From a bacterium (lineage in GTDB: Bacteria > Auribacterota > Auribacteria > Auribacterales > Auribacteraceae), in contig JAGGZS010000079.1 in NCBI GenBank assembly GCA_021161885.1, positions 1 through 11,628 of the forward strand: a stretch of 11,628 bases of DNA, given 5' to 3'. Below the pieces are notes generated by a model that worked only from the letters and a program-made list of their open reading frames with translations, was not told the origin of the DNA and ran no database searches. The position numbers were made by a program, and so were the translations under genes. Positions 1 through 6,936 of this stretch are shown here, one piece after another. Each line of letters starts with the position of its first letter. The first letter of the stretch is position 1.

Positions 1-132
1 CTATATAATAATAGGTTGGCTGTTATATATATATATATACCGCAATCCGCGATTATAAATACTCAGTTAAAAACGTATTAAAAAGAAATTAGATACCTAA
101 CAGCTATGTAAGTATATATATACTGTTTATTC

Positions 133-141
133 TGTGGATAA
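133..141 (-). promoter_or_regulatory. DnaA box upstream of dnaA
   Basis: The bases tgtggataa read TTATCCACA on the minus strand, an exact match to the DnaA-box consensus TTATNCACA. It ends 36 bases before the dnaA start codon. A box in this position commonly mediates autorepression of dnaA by DnaA, and in species with bipartite origins it belongs to the upstream origin half. Only one good box is visible here, against several after dnaA. Confidence 0.7.
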
Positions 142-163
142 CTTGTTAATAAATTATTAAAAT

Positions 164-168
164 AGGAG
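164..168 (+). promoter_or_regulatory. Ribosome binding site that fixes the TTG start of dnaA
   Basis: AGGAG sits 9 bases ahead of the TTG at 178. No ATG or GTG in frame offers the same spacing, and translation from this TTG gives a complete DnaA domain I, so the uncommon start is well supported. Confidence 0.75.
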
Positions 169-177
169 AGCTCTTAC

Positions 178-1563
178 TTGGAAGCTCCTGCTTTTTGGAC
201 TAATGTCTCAAACCGAATAAAAGAAAATATAAGTGATTTCAGTTATAATTCCTGGTTTCATTTTATCCAGCGAGTTTATCTTAATGAGAACACACTGCAT
301 ATCGAAGTAACCAGTAAACTCGCTAAAAGCTGGATGACTGACAACTTTGCCGCTATAATAAAAGAGGCTTTGTTCAGCGAAATAGGTGTTGACTATGAAC
401 TCAAATTTGATGTAGTTGAACGACCCTCTACACCTAAGAAAAAGACATCAGAGCAAAAAGCCGATAAAACAAAGAAAAAATCTTATTCTAAATTTAAAAT
501 ATCAAGAGCATCTTTAGAGTCGCAAAGCCCTATTCTTAACCATAATTACACATTCGATTCATTCGTAGTCGGATCAAGCAACAGGTTTGCTCATGCCGCG
601 GCTGTGGCTGTCGGCCGGTCTCCCGCTAAAGCATACAACCCGTTATTTATCTACGGCGGTGTGGGGCTCGGGAAAACACATCTTATGCAGGCTATAGGCA
701 ACCATATTATATCTAACAGCAATGATGTTAGGGTGCACTATTTATCCAGCGAAATTTTTACTAATCAACTCATAGACGCTATCCAAAACAGAAATACGGT
801 AAAATTCCGGAAAAAATACAGAGGCGTTGACGCTCTTCTAATAGACGATATCCAGTTTTTAAGCGGTAAAGAACAAACTCAGGAAGAATTTTTTCATACT
901 TTTAATACTCTATACGATGCCCATAAACAAATTGTAATAACATCAGACCGGCCGCCTAAAGATATAAAATACCTCGCCGACCGGTTAATATCCCGTTTCG
1001 AATGGGGTCTCGTATCGGACCTTCAACCGCCCGATATTGAAACGAGGATCGCCATATTAAGAAAAAAAGCGGAATTGTCCAATATAAATATACCCGAGGA
1101 TGTAACACTCTTTCTCGCTAATAAAATCAAATCCAATATAAGAAAACTTGAAGGCGCTCTCATAAGAATCGCTTCTTATTCATCTTTAACAAAAACAAAA
1201 ATTTCTTTAACAATGGTTGAGGATGTGCTAAAAGATTCTCTCGAAGACGACAGCTCAAGGGTAATAACTGTCGACCAGATTCACCGTCTGTTCGCCGAAA
1301 AATACGATATGAGAATACAAGACCTAATAGGGCCGAGACGAACGAAAAATATCGTTTACCCGCGCCAAATAGCTATGTTTGTAACAAGACAACTGACACC
1401 TCTTTCATTACCTGAAATAGGCAAAGCATTCGGCGGACGCGACCATACAACAGTGCTTCACGCGATTAAAAATATTGAAAAAAAAATAAAAAACAATTTA
1501 GATTTTGAAAAAAATATTCATTCTTTGATAAATAAATTAAGGGAACGTAAAAACAATTTATAA
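178..1563 (+). CDS. dnaA: Chromosomal replication initiator protein DnaA
   Basis: DnaA is the AAA+ ATPase that binds DnaA boxes at oriC, melts the origin and starts loading of the replicative helicase. At 461 residues it has the usual length. Domain I (about 1-85, with the helical start FWTNVSNRIKENISDFSYNSW) is followed by a short Lys/Ser-rich linker (about 85-120). The AAA+ domain begins around NHNYTFDSFVVG (121-132). Walker A is GGVGLGKT (160-167) and Walker B includes D223-D224 in ALLIDDIQFL. Domain IV carries the DNA-binding signature GGRDHTTV (419-426), which reads base contacts in DnaA boxes. The start is TTG with a good ribosome site. DnaA boxes on both sides suggest autoregulation. 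The gene looks fully intact, which stands out beside the two decayed genes further along. Confidence 0.98.
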   Translation: MEAPAFWTNVSNRIKENISDFSYNSWFHFIQRVYLNENTLHIEVTSKLAKSWMTDNFAAIIKEALFSEIGVDYELKFDVVERPSTPKKKTSEQKADKTKKKSYSKFKISRASLESQSPILNHNYTFDSFVVGSSNRFAHAAAVAVGRSPAKAYNPLFIYGGVGLGKTHLMQAIGNHIISNSNDVRVHYLSSEIFTNQLIDAIQNRNTVKFRKKYRGVDALLIDDIQFLSGKEQTQEEFFHTFNTLYDAHKQIVITSDRPPKDIKYLADRLISRFEWGLVSDLQPPDIETRIAILRKKAELSNINIPEDVTLFLANKIKSNIRKLEGALIRIASYSSLTKTKISLTMVEDVLKDSLEDDSSRVITVDQIHRLFAEKYDMRIQDLIGPRRTKNIVYPRQIAMFVTRQLTPLSLPEIGKAFGGRDHTTVLHAIKNIEKKIKNNLDFEKNIHSLINKLRERKNNL

Positions 1564-1594
1564 CCAAACAGTTATAATAACTTTTATGATAAAC

Positions 1595-1692
1595 TGTGTA
1601 TAAGTTGTAGATAAAAGTTTAATAACTTTTTTAAAATTTTTTAATGTTGATAACTACATACTTATTTATCTTTTATCTACAACTTGTACACA
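1595..1692. repeat. Inverted pair of double DnaA boxes around an AT-rich core
   Basis: The 23 bases at 1595-1617 and those at 1670-1692 are inverted copies of each other with one mismatch in 23. Each arm carries two DnaA-like boxes two bases apart: 1595-1603 and 1606-1614 on the minus strand, 1673-1681 and 1684-1692 on the plus strand. The 52-base centre (1618-1669) is almost all A and T. The symmetry would place DnaA pairs in opposite orientation around the core. The outer box is exact on the left (TTATACACA) and has one mismatch on the right (TTGTACACA); both inner boxes are TTATCTACA. Confidence 0.75.
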
Positions 1693-1728
1693 AGGTTTGC
1701 CGAATACAAAATAAGTACGAAATTTATG

Positions 1729-1796
1729 TTATCCACAACTATTATTACTACTACTATATAATAATATATAATAATAGTAATTAAATACTATAGAAA
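1729..1796 (+). promoter_or_regulatory. Basal unwinding site: DnaA box, DnaA-trios and AT-rich element
   Basis: A perfect TTATCCACA box (1729-1737) is followed after one base by CTA-TTA-TTA-CTA-CTA-CTA (1739-1756). On the opposite strand this reads 3'-GAT-AAT-AAT-GAT-GAT-GAT-5', which fits the DnaA-trio motif known from Bacillus subtilis, where it guides a DnaA filament onto one strand to open the origin. About 40 bases of almost pure A/T follow. The spacing differs from what I recall for B. subtilis, where a short GC-rich patch separates box and trios. The motif match is seen directly; the function is from family knowledge. Confidence 0.75.
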
Positions 1797-1822
1797 AACA
1801 ATAAAAATGGAGGTTTCACAAA

Positions 1823-2920
1823 ATGCATTGTATATGCGATAGGTTAGCTCTGAGCGAAGCTCTTCAGGTTTTGCAGAATATTATAGGAACAAACTCAACG
1901 TTGCCTATTTTATCCAATATTTTAATCGAAATAACGGAAACAAAAGAATTAGCGTTGACAGCCACAAACCTTGAAGTAGGAATCCAGTTTAAACTTGATG
2001 CGGAAATTAAAGAAAAAGGAACATGCACACTGCCGGGCAAAAAGTTTTTTGAAATAGCAAAAGGTTTGGTCGGAGAAAAAATAGAAATAGAAGTAAGTTC
2101 AGACAACATAGGCGTCATCAAATCAGGCAGCGCGGTTTACCGATTAATGGGACTTGCATCCGAAGAGTTTCCACGCCTGCCCAGACTCGATAAAGTAAAT
2201 TCCATAAAAATAAACGAAAAAGATTTAAAAGACCTGTTCAGAAAAACATCTTACGCCATATCTACCGATGAAACAAGATATGTGCTTAACGGCGTGTATT
2301 TTATAATCAGTAAAGGAGAGATAAGCGTGGTCGCCACCGACGGACGGCGCCTCGCTATGGTAACTAAAAAAGAAGCGGTAGAGCCTGATCTTGAAGTAGG
2401 AATAATAATACCTGCTAAAACAGTCCATGAACTTATGCGGATTTTAACCGGCGATAACGAACTTGAAATACTTTTCTCGGAAACTCAAGTCGGATTTAAA
2501 AAAGATAATATGCTTATGATATCACGCCTTATAGAAGGAAAATTCCCTAAGTATGAGCAAGTTATACCTAAATCAAGCAAAGAGCAAGTTCAAATAGACA
2601 GGGAAAAATTTTTGAATTTAGTGCGCAGAGTATCTCTTATAACAAGTATGAAATCCAATCAGGTAAAATTTAGGTTTAACGACGGCAGTGTAACTGTTAC
2701 CGCCTCAAACCCGGATATAGGCGAAGCTAAAGACGATATGTCGCTTAATTATAAAGGCAACGATTTTTCCATAGCTTTTAATCCGGTTTATGTGTGCGAC
2801 GCCTTAAAATCTCTTGAGGAAGAAACCGTAACTTTAGAGTTATCGGAATCAACATTGCCCGGAGTAATTAAAGCTGACGATACGTTTACTTACGTAATAA
2901 TGCCTATGAAACTTAAATAA
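1823..2920 (+). CDS. dnaN: DNA polymerase III beta subunit (sliding clamp)
   Basis: DnaN forms the ring-shaped dimer that holds DNA polymerase III on the template and recruits other repair and replication proteins. The 365-residue length fits the three-domain bacterial clamp. Visible signatures are the N-terminal LPILSNILIE segment, the central STDETRYVLNGVYF and VATDGRRLAMV segments (ATDGRRL at 171-177), and the characteristic C-terminal end YVIMPMKLK (357-365), which lines the partner-binding side of the ring. The ATG start has GGAGG nine bases ahead (1809-1813). The gene lies directly after the origin and 23 bases before recF, so the two are probably co-transcribed. Confidence 0.97.
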   Translation: MHCICDRLALSEALQVLQNIIGTNSTLPILSNILIEITETKELALTATNLEVGIQFKLDAEIKEKGTCTLPGKKFFEIAKGLVGEKIEIEVSSDNIGVIKSGSAVYRLMGLASEEFPRLPRLDKVNSIKINEKDLKDLFRKTSYAISTDETRYVLNGVYFIISKGEISVVATDGRRLAMVTKKEAVEPDLEVGIIIPAKTVHELMRILTGDNELEILFSETQVGFKKDNMLMISRLIEGKFPKYEQVIPKSSKEQVQIDREKFLNLVRRVSLITSMKSNQVKFRFNDGSVTVTASNPDIGEAKDDMSLNYKGNDFSIAFNPVYVCDALKSLEEETVTLELSESTLPGVIKADDTFTYVIMPMKLK

Positions 2921-2943
2921 TAACTATTGTAGGATAATATAAG

Positions 2944-4041
2944 GTGAGGCTTTTATCGCTCAGGCTTGTGAATTTTCGCAACTATAAAGAACTTGTTTTT
3001 AAACCTAAAGAGCGAAAAAATATATTGGTTGGAAAAAACGCGTCCGGTAAAACCAATATACTTGAGTCTATATATTTTTTATCAACTCTAAGATCGTTTA
3101 GAACCGCTAAATCAAAAGAATTAACGGCATGGGGCGAAAACGGTTTTTTTATATCCGCGAAGTTACAGTCTTCAGGTATGGAACATAACGTAAAAATATT
3201 TATATCCGGTAAAAAAAAAGTTGTCTCTTTAAATGAGACTAACATAAAAAAAGGAACACAGCTGCTCGGCGTTTTTTATACGGTAATTTTTTCGCCGTCC
3301 GATATGGACCTCATAAAAGGAGACCCGGGGTTAAGAAGAAAATTTCTTGATGTCCTTTTGTCTAAAACATCTAATTATTATCTGTCGGCTCTTCAGGATT
3401 ACAAAAAAGTAATTAAACAAAAAAATAAAGTGCTTAAATCGCAATATATTGATAAAAAATTAATTGAGACTTATAATCAGCAGATTTGCATTTACGGCGC
3501 TAAAATAATTTTTTTAAGGTCTTTAGCGGTTAATCGGTTGAATGTAACCGCTGGGAAAATTTTTAAAAACTTTTCTCGCGCAAATGACAATTTAATGGTA
3601 CAATATTTTTCTCTGTATAGACCTATGCCGGAATTAAATGAATGTGATATAAAAAATATGGTTGCCGCGGAATTGGAAAAGAGTTTTTTTAAAGAAATAA
3701 AACAAAAAATATGCCTTGTAGGTCCGCATAGAGACGATTTCAAGTTTAATATTAACGGACGAGACGCTAAAAGTTTTTCATCGGAAGGACAAAAAAGGTC
3801 GATTGTTTTTTGTTTGCGGTTATCGGAATATGAAATTGTGAAAAAAAAGTTTAAAGAACCGCCCGTTATATTGATGGACGATGTATTCGGCGAATTGGAT
3901 AAAGATAAAAAAAATATGCTGAAATTAGTAATCGACCCGCAAAGCCAGGTTTTTGTAACTTGCACGGAAACCGATACCTTAGCTGGTCTGGCAAACGGGG
4001 CCGAAAGGTTTTTTGTAAAAGATGGCACGATACAAAAATAA
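2944..4041 (+). CDS. recF: DNA replication and repair protein RecF
   Basis: RecF is an SMC/ABC-like ATPase that, with RecO and RecR, helps load RecA at single-strand gaps and supports stalled forks. The 365 residues match the family length. The start LRLVNFRNY is typical. Walker A is GKNASGKT (30-37), the ABC signature region is SSEGQKR (279-285), and Walker B ends in MDD (311-313) within ILMDDVFGELD. The region between is lysine-rich, as expected for the coiled-coil arm. Translation appears to begin at GTG 2944, nine bases after AGGA. The 3' end overlaps the next gene by 20 bases, suggesting translational coupling. Confidence 0.96.
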   Translation: MRLLSLRLVNFRNYKELVFKPKERKNILVGKNASGKTNILESIYFLSTLRSFRTAKSKELTAWGENGFFISAKLQSSGMEHNVKIFISGKKKVVSLNETNIKKGTQLLGVFYTVIFSPSDMDLIKGDPGLRRKFLDVLLSKTSNYYLSALQDYKKVIKQKNKVLKSQYIDKKLIETYNQQICIYGAKIIFLRSLAVNRLNVTAGKIFKNFSRANDNLMVQYFSLYRPMPELNECDIKNMVAAELEKSFFKEIKQKICLVGPHRDDFKFNINGRDAKSFSSEGQKRSIVFCLRLSEYEIVKKKFKEPPVILMDDVFGELDKDKKNMLKLVIDPQSQVFVTCTETDTLAGLANGAERFFVKDGTIQK

Positions 4042-4345
4042 AATAACCAGCCCGTCCCTCATAAGCGACTGCCTTGAATCCATACTTAAAGTTATGGGCG
4101 GCGAAGAAAAATATTCAGCAAATAAAGTGCTTGTAAAATGGCCTGATATCGTGGGCGGACTTATTAGTAAAAATACCAAACCAAAAGAAATAAAAGAAGG
4201 TACGCTTATAATAAACGTTTCTAATAACGCTTGGCTTATGGAACTTGGAAGATTTTCAAAGAAAAAAATACTTGCCCGGGTTAGAAAATTTACTAATGAT
4301 AATTCAATTAACAATATAATATTTAAATTAGGTCCTGTGAAATAA
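4022..4345 (+). CDS. dciA: DUF721 family protein, DciA-type helicase operator
   Basis: This 107-residue protein looks like the DUF721/DciA family, whose members assist the replicative helicase DnaB in bacteria that lack DnaC or DnaI loaders. Family traits seen are an N-terminal helical part, a conserved tryptophan in VKWPDIVG (W40), and the strand-turn-helix TLIINVSNNAWLMEL (61-75), followed by a basic helix and a C-terminal NNIIFKLG strand (98-104). The recF-gyrB neighbourhood is a common place for this family. The ATG lies inside the end of recF and its only upstream purine run (GAAAGG, 4003-4008) is rather far, so it may be translated by coupling to recF. The helicase role is inferred from the family. 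The symbol is given on family resemblance and is less certain than the DUF721 assignment. Confidence 0.8.
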   Translation: MARYKNKITSPSLISDCLESILKVMGGEEKYSANKVLVKWPDIVGGLISKNTKPKEIKEGTLIINVSNNAWLMELGRFSKKKILARVRKFTNDNSINNIIFKLGPVK

Positions 4346-4383
4346 TTTTTTTTACCGGATAAAATTTGTGGAGGCAATAGATT

Positions 4384-6891
4384 ATGTCTAACTATGATGC
4401 GCAGACCATTACAGTTCTCGAAGGAGTGGAAGCCGTACGCAAGCGTCCGTCTATGTATATTGGAGATACAAGCACTCGCGGTTTACATCATCTTGTTTTT
4501 GAAGTTGTAGATAACAGCGTTGATGAGGCATTAGCAGGATACTGCGATCATATAGAAGTAATTATCCACGATGACAACAGCGTAACTGTATCCGACAACG
4601 GACGGGGAATTCCAGTGGAAATACACGCTACGGAAAAAAAACCGGCTTTAGAAGTGGTTATGACCACACTTCACGCCGGCGGAAAATTCGATCATCAGAC
4701 TTACGCCGTATCAGGCGGTCTTCACGGCGTGGGAGTATCATGCGTGAACGCTTTAAGCAGATGGTGCGAAGTGGAAATAAGCAGAAATAACCAAATCTAT
4801 CACCAACGCTATGAACGCGGACTTACAGCTTCTAAACTGGAAGTTATCGGCAAAACCCAACGTACTGGAACTAAAGTTATATTTAAACCCGACCATAAAA
4901 TTTTTAGTGTGCTTGAATTCAAATTCGATGTGCTTGCCACACGGTTGAGGGAATTGGCTTTTCTTAATAAAGGATTAAAAATTATCATTCAAGATGAAAG
5001 GACTGACCAAAAAGAAACATACCTTTATCTCGGCGGTATAATCTCTTTCGTAGAATATCTTAACCAAAATAAAAATCCGCTTCACGATAAAGTTATTTAC
5101 GTTCATAGCAATAAAGACTTAATAGACGTTGAAATAGCAATGCAGTATAACGATTCTTACAGCGAAAATCTATACACTTTCGCTAATAATATCAATACCA
5201 TTGAGGGTGGTACCCATTTAAGCGGGTTTAAATCAGCTCTTACAAGAACTATAAACAGCTATATGAAAAATTACGGCACAGTCAAAGACCAACGCTACAA
5301 TATGTCCGGCGACGATATCCGCGAAGGGTTAGCCGCGGTAATAAGCGTTAAAGTGCCTGATCCGCAATTTGAAGGACAGACAAAAACTAAACTCGGCAAC
5401 AGCGATGTGGCAGGTATAGTCGAATCCGTCGTAAATGAAGGATTAAGCACTTTCCTTGAGGAAAATCCGCAAGTAGGCAGAAAAGTTATAGATAAAGCAT
5501 TAACCGCTGCCAGAGCGCGTGAAGCCGCAAAAAAAGCAAGAGACTTAACACGGCGTAAAGGAGCCCTTGAAATAGGATCATTACCCGGCAAACTCGCCGA
5601 CTGTTCGGAAAAAGACCCGGCTCTTTGCGAACTGTATCTCGTAGAAGGCGATTCCGCCGGCGGATCAGCCAAACAAGGCAGAGATAGAACATTCCAAGCG
5701 ATTTTACCTATAAAAGGTAAAATTATTAACGTGGAAAAAGCACGGCTCGATAAAGTATTGGCTAACGAGGAAATAAGAACTATGGTAACCGCCATAGGCT
5801 CAGGTATAGGACAGGAAGATTTTGATATCTCTAAAGCCAGATACCATAAAGTATTAATTATGACCGATGCCGATGTGGACGGCTCACATATACGCACACT
5901 GCTTTTAACCTTCTTTTACCGCCAGATGCGCGAACTTATCGAGAAAGGCTATATATATATCGCACAGCCGCCCTTATATAAAGTTAAACGCAAAAGAAAA
6001 GAACGCTATATTCAAAACGATAAAGAAATGGATTCATACCTGCTTGATTTAGGTATGAGCGACGTTCAGGTTATAGATCGCGAAACAAAAAAAATCTACA
6101 AAGACGCAGCGCTTGAAGATATTATAAACCTGCTCGTGCGGCTTGAATCTTACGCCCATATGTTAAGGCGTAAAAATATAGAGTTTTCCGCTTTTATTAA
6201 ACTTTATAACAAAGAACTCGATTTACTGCCGGTGTACCAAGTAAAAATTGCTGACGAAATAAATTATTGTTACACCAGCGCCGAACTTAAAGACTATATT
6301 GAACAGGAAGAACAAAAAATAAACGGCTATCTCGAAACCGTAACCGAAGAAGAAAAAGAAAACGAGTCCGTGGAAGAACTTCAACTGCCGCTTGACTCAA
6401 ATGAAGAAGAACTTACTCTTCAGCAGGAAGACACACAGGAAGACCGGCAGGAAGACACACAGGAGAAGAAACTCAACGCAGTTGTTGTAGAACTTCTTGA
6501 ATCAAGAGATATTAGAAAAATTATAGATAAATTATCCAAAAAAGGTATACCGATAGATTATTTTATCAAAAAAGAAGAACCTTATTTTGAGATTCAGATC
6601 GAGGAAAAAGAAAATATTTTAGTAAACTGCGTTCAGAATATATTAAACACAGTCAGGGAAATCGGCAAAAAAGGTTTGTCTATCCAGCGGTACAAAGGTC
6701 TTGGTGAAATGAATCCCGACCAGTTATGGGATACAACAATGGACCCCGAAAAACGGGTTATCCTGAAAGTAACATTAGAGGACGCCGTAAAAGCAGACCA
6801 GATTTTTACAATTCTTATGGGCGATCAGGTTGAACCGCGCCGTGAGTTTATACAACAACACGCCCCTGAAGTGCGTAATCTTGATATATAA
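4384..6891 (+). CDS. gyrB: DNA gyrase subunit B
   Basis: GyrB is the ATPase subunit of DNA gyrase, which introduces negative supercoils together with GyrA. GHKL ATPase motifs are complete: E40 and N44 in FEVVDNSVDEA, DNGRG (71-75) and GGLHGVG (111-117). The TOPRIM domain has EGDS (421-424) and the metal-binding DADVDG (495-500). The C-terminal tail has YKGLGEM (770-776). At 835 residues it is a long-form GyrB. Between about 535 and 757 there is an insertion, including a glutamate-rich low-complexity stretch (about 650-697) with an eight-residue tandem repeat. The ATG has GGAGG nine bases upstream (4370-4374). It lies 38 bases after the DciA-like gene and 45 before gyrA, so an operon is likely. 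Confidence 0.98.
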   Translation: MSNYDAQTITVLEGVEAVRKRPSMYIGDTSTRGLHHLVFEVVDNSVDEALAGYCDHIEVIIHDDNSVTVSDNGRGIPVEIHATEKKPALEVVMTTLHAGGKFDHQTYAVSGGLHGVGVSCVNALSRWCEVEISRNNQIYHQRYERGLTASKLEVIGKTQRTGTKVIFKPDHKIFSVLEFKFDVLATRLRELAFLNKGLKIIIQDERTDQKETYLYLGGIISFVEYLNQNKNPLHDKVIYVHSNKDLIDVEIAMQYNDSYSENLYTFANNINTIEGGTHLSGFKSALTRTINSYMKNYGTVKDQRYNMSGDDIREGLAAVISVKVPDPQFEGQTKTKLGNSDVAGIVESVVNEGLSTFLEENPQVGRKVIDKALTAARAREAAKKARDLTRRKGALEIGSLPGKLADCSEKDPALCELYLVEGDSAGGSAKQGRDRTFQAILPIKGKIINVEKARLDKVLANEEIRTMVTAIGSGIGQEDFDISKARYHKVLIMTDADVDGSHIRTLLLTFFYRQMRELIEKGYIYIAQPPLYKVKRKRKERYIQNDKEMDSYLLDLGMSDVQVIDRETKKIYKDAALEDIINLLVRLESYAHMLRRKNIEFSAFIKLYNKELDLLPVYQVKIADEINYCYTSAELKDYIEQEEQKINGYLETVTEEEKENESVEELQLPLDSNEEELTLQQEDTQEDRQEDTQEKKLNAVVVELLESRDIRKIIDKLSKKGIPIDYFIKKEEPYFEIQIEEKENILVNCVQNILNTVREIGKKGLSIQRYKGLGEMNPDQLWDTTMDPEKRVILKVTLEDAVKADQIFTILMGDQVEPRREFIQQHAPEVRNLDI
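6423..6464 (+). repeat. Short tandem repeat inside gyrB
   Basis: The 18 bases gcaggaagacacacagga occur at 6423-6440 and again at 6447-6464, offset by 24 bases, that is eight codons. They encode QEDTQEDR followed by QEDTQEKK (residues 681-696, starting from Q681). The repeat keeps the frame and sits in the acidic part of the GyrB insertion, so it most likely arose by slippage in a region under weak constraint. Confidence 0.85.
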
Positions 6892-6908
6892 AAAAATTTT
6901 TTTATAAT
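6881..6908 (+). promoter_or_regulatory. Possible sigma-70-type promoter ahead of gyrA
   Basis: TTGATA (6881-6886) and TATAAT (6903-6908) are separated by 16 bases, close to the vegetative-sigma consensus. The -10 lies 28 bases before the gyrA start, leaving room for a short leader and the AGAGG ribosome site (6921-6925). The -35 overlaps the last codons of gyrB. In AT-rich DNA such matches can arise by chance, so this is tentative. A separate gyrA promoter would let gyrase respond to supercoiling apart from the upstream genes. Confidence 0.35.
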
Positions 6909-6936
6909 ATTAACATAAAAAGAGGTTGAATCAGTT

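Larger units (their letters stand above)
1..177. promoter_or_regulatory. AT-rich leader upstream of dnaA
   Basis: This non-coding stretch ahead of dnaA is very AT-rich. It holds a (TA)8 tract at 24-39 and a perfect 14-base palindrome, agtatatatatact, at 111-124. A consensus DnaA box lies at 133-141 and is listed separately. The dnaA promoter must lie here or further upstream, but in such AT-rich DNA I see several weak -10-like hexamers and no convincing pair with a -35, so I do not name one. Together with the region after dnaA this could be the smaller half of a bipartite origin; that is inference. Confidence 0.5.
1564..1822. other. Probable chromosomal origin of replication (oriC), dnaA-dnaN intergenic
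   Basis: The 259 bases between dnaA and dnaN contain the parts expected of oriC. There are two exact DnaA boxes: TTATACACA on the minus strand at 1595-1603 and TTATCCACA on the plus strand at 1729-1737. Three boxes have one mismatch: 1606-1614 (minus), 1673-1681 (plus) and 1684-1692 (plus). A trinucleotide array follows the last box, and nearly pure A/T sequence runs from about 1757 to 1800. The position between dnaA and dnaN is the classic one. An 11-base direct repeat, taataactttt, occurs at 1575-1585 and 1620-1630. Function is inferred from motif content and position; no experiment is implied. Confidence 0.85.

Noticed and set aside
1..39. TA-repeat tracts as a CRISPR or satellite array
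   Set aside because: They are simple dinucleotide runs without spacer-repeat structure.
3492..4028. Long open frame of 178 codons on the minus strand within recF
   Set aside because: It is antisense to a clearly conserved gene, has no family resemblance and a low-complexity Ser/Phe/Leu composition typical of a shadow frame.
4562..4570. DnaA-box-like ttatccacg inside gyrB
   Set aside because: It has one mismatch to the consensus, is isolated and lies in conserved GyrB coding sequence, so it is most likely chance.
5295..5897. Open frame of 200 codons on the minus strand within gyrB
   Set aside because: It lies opposite the conserved TOPRIM region of GyrB, with Ser/Leu-rich composition and no ribosome site; it is an antisense artefact.
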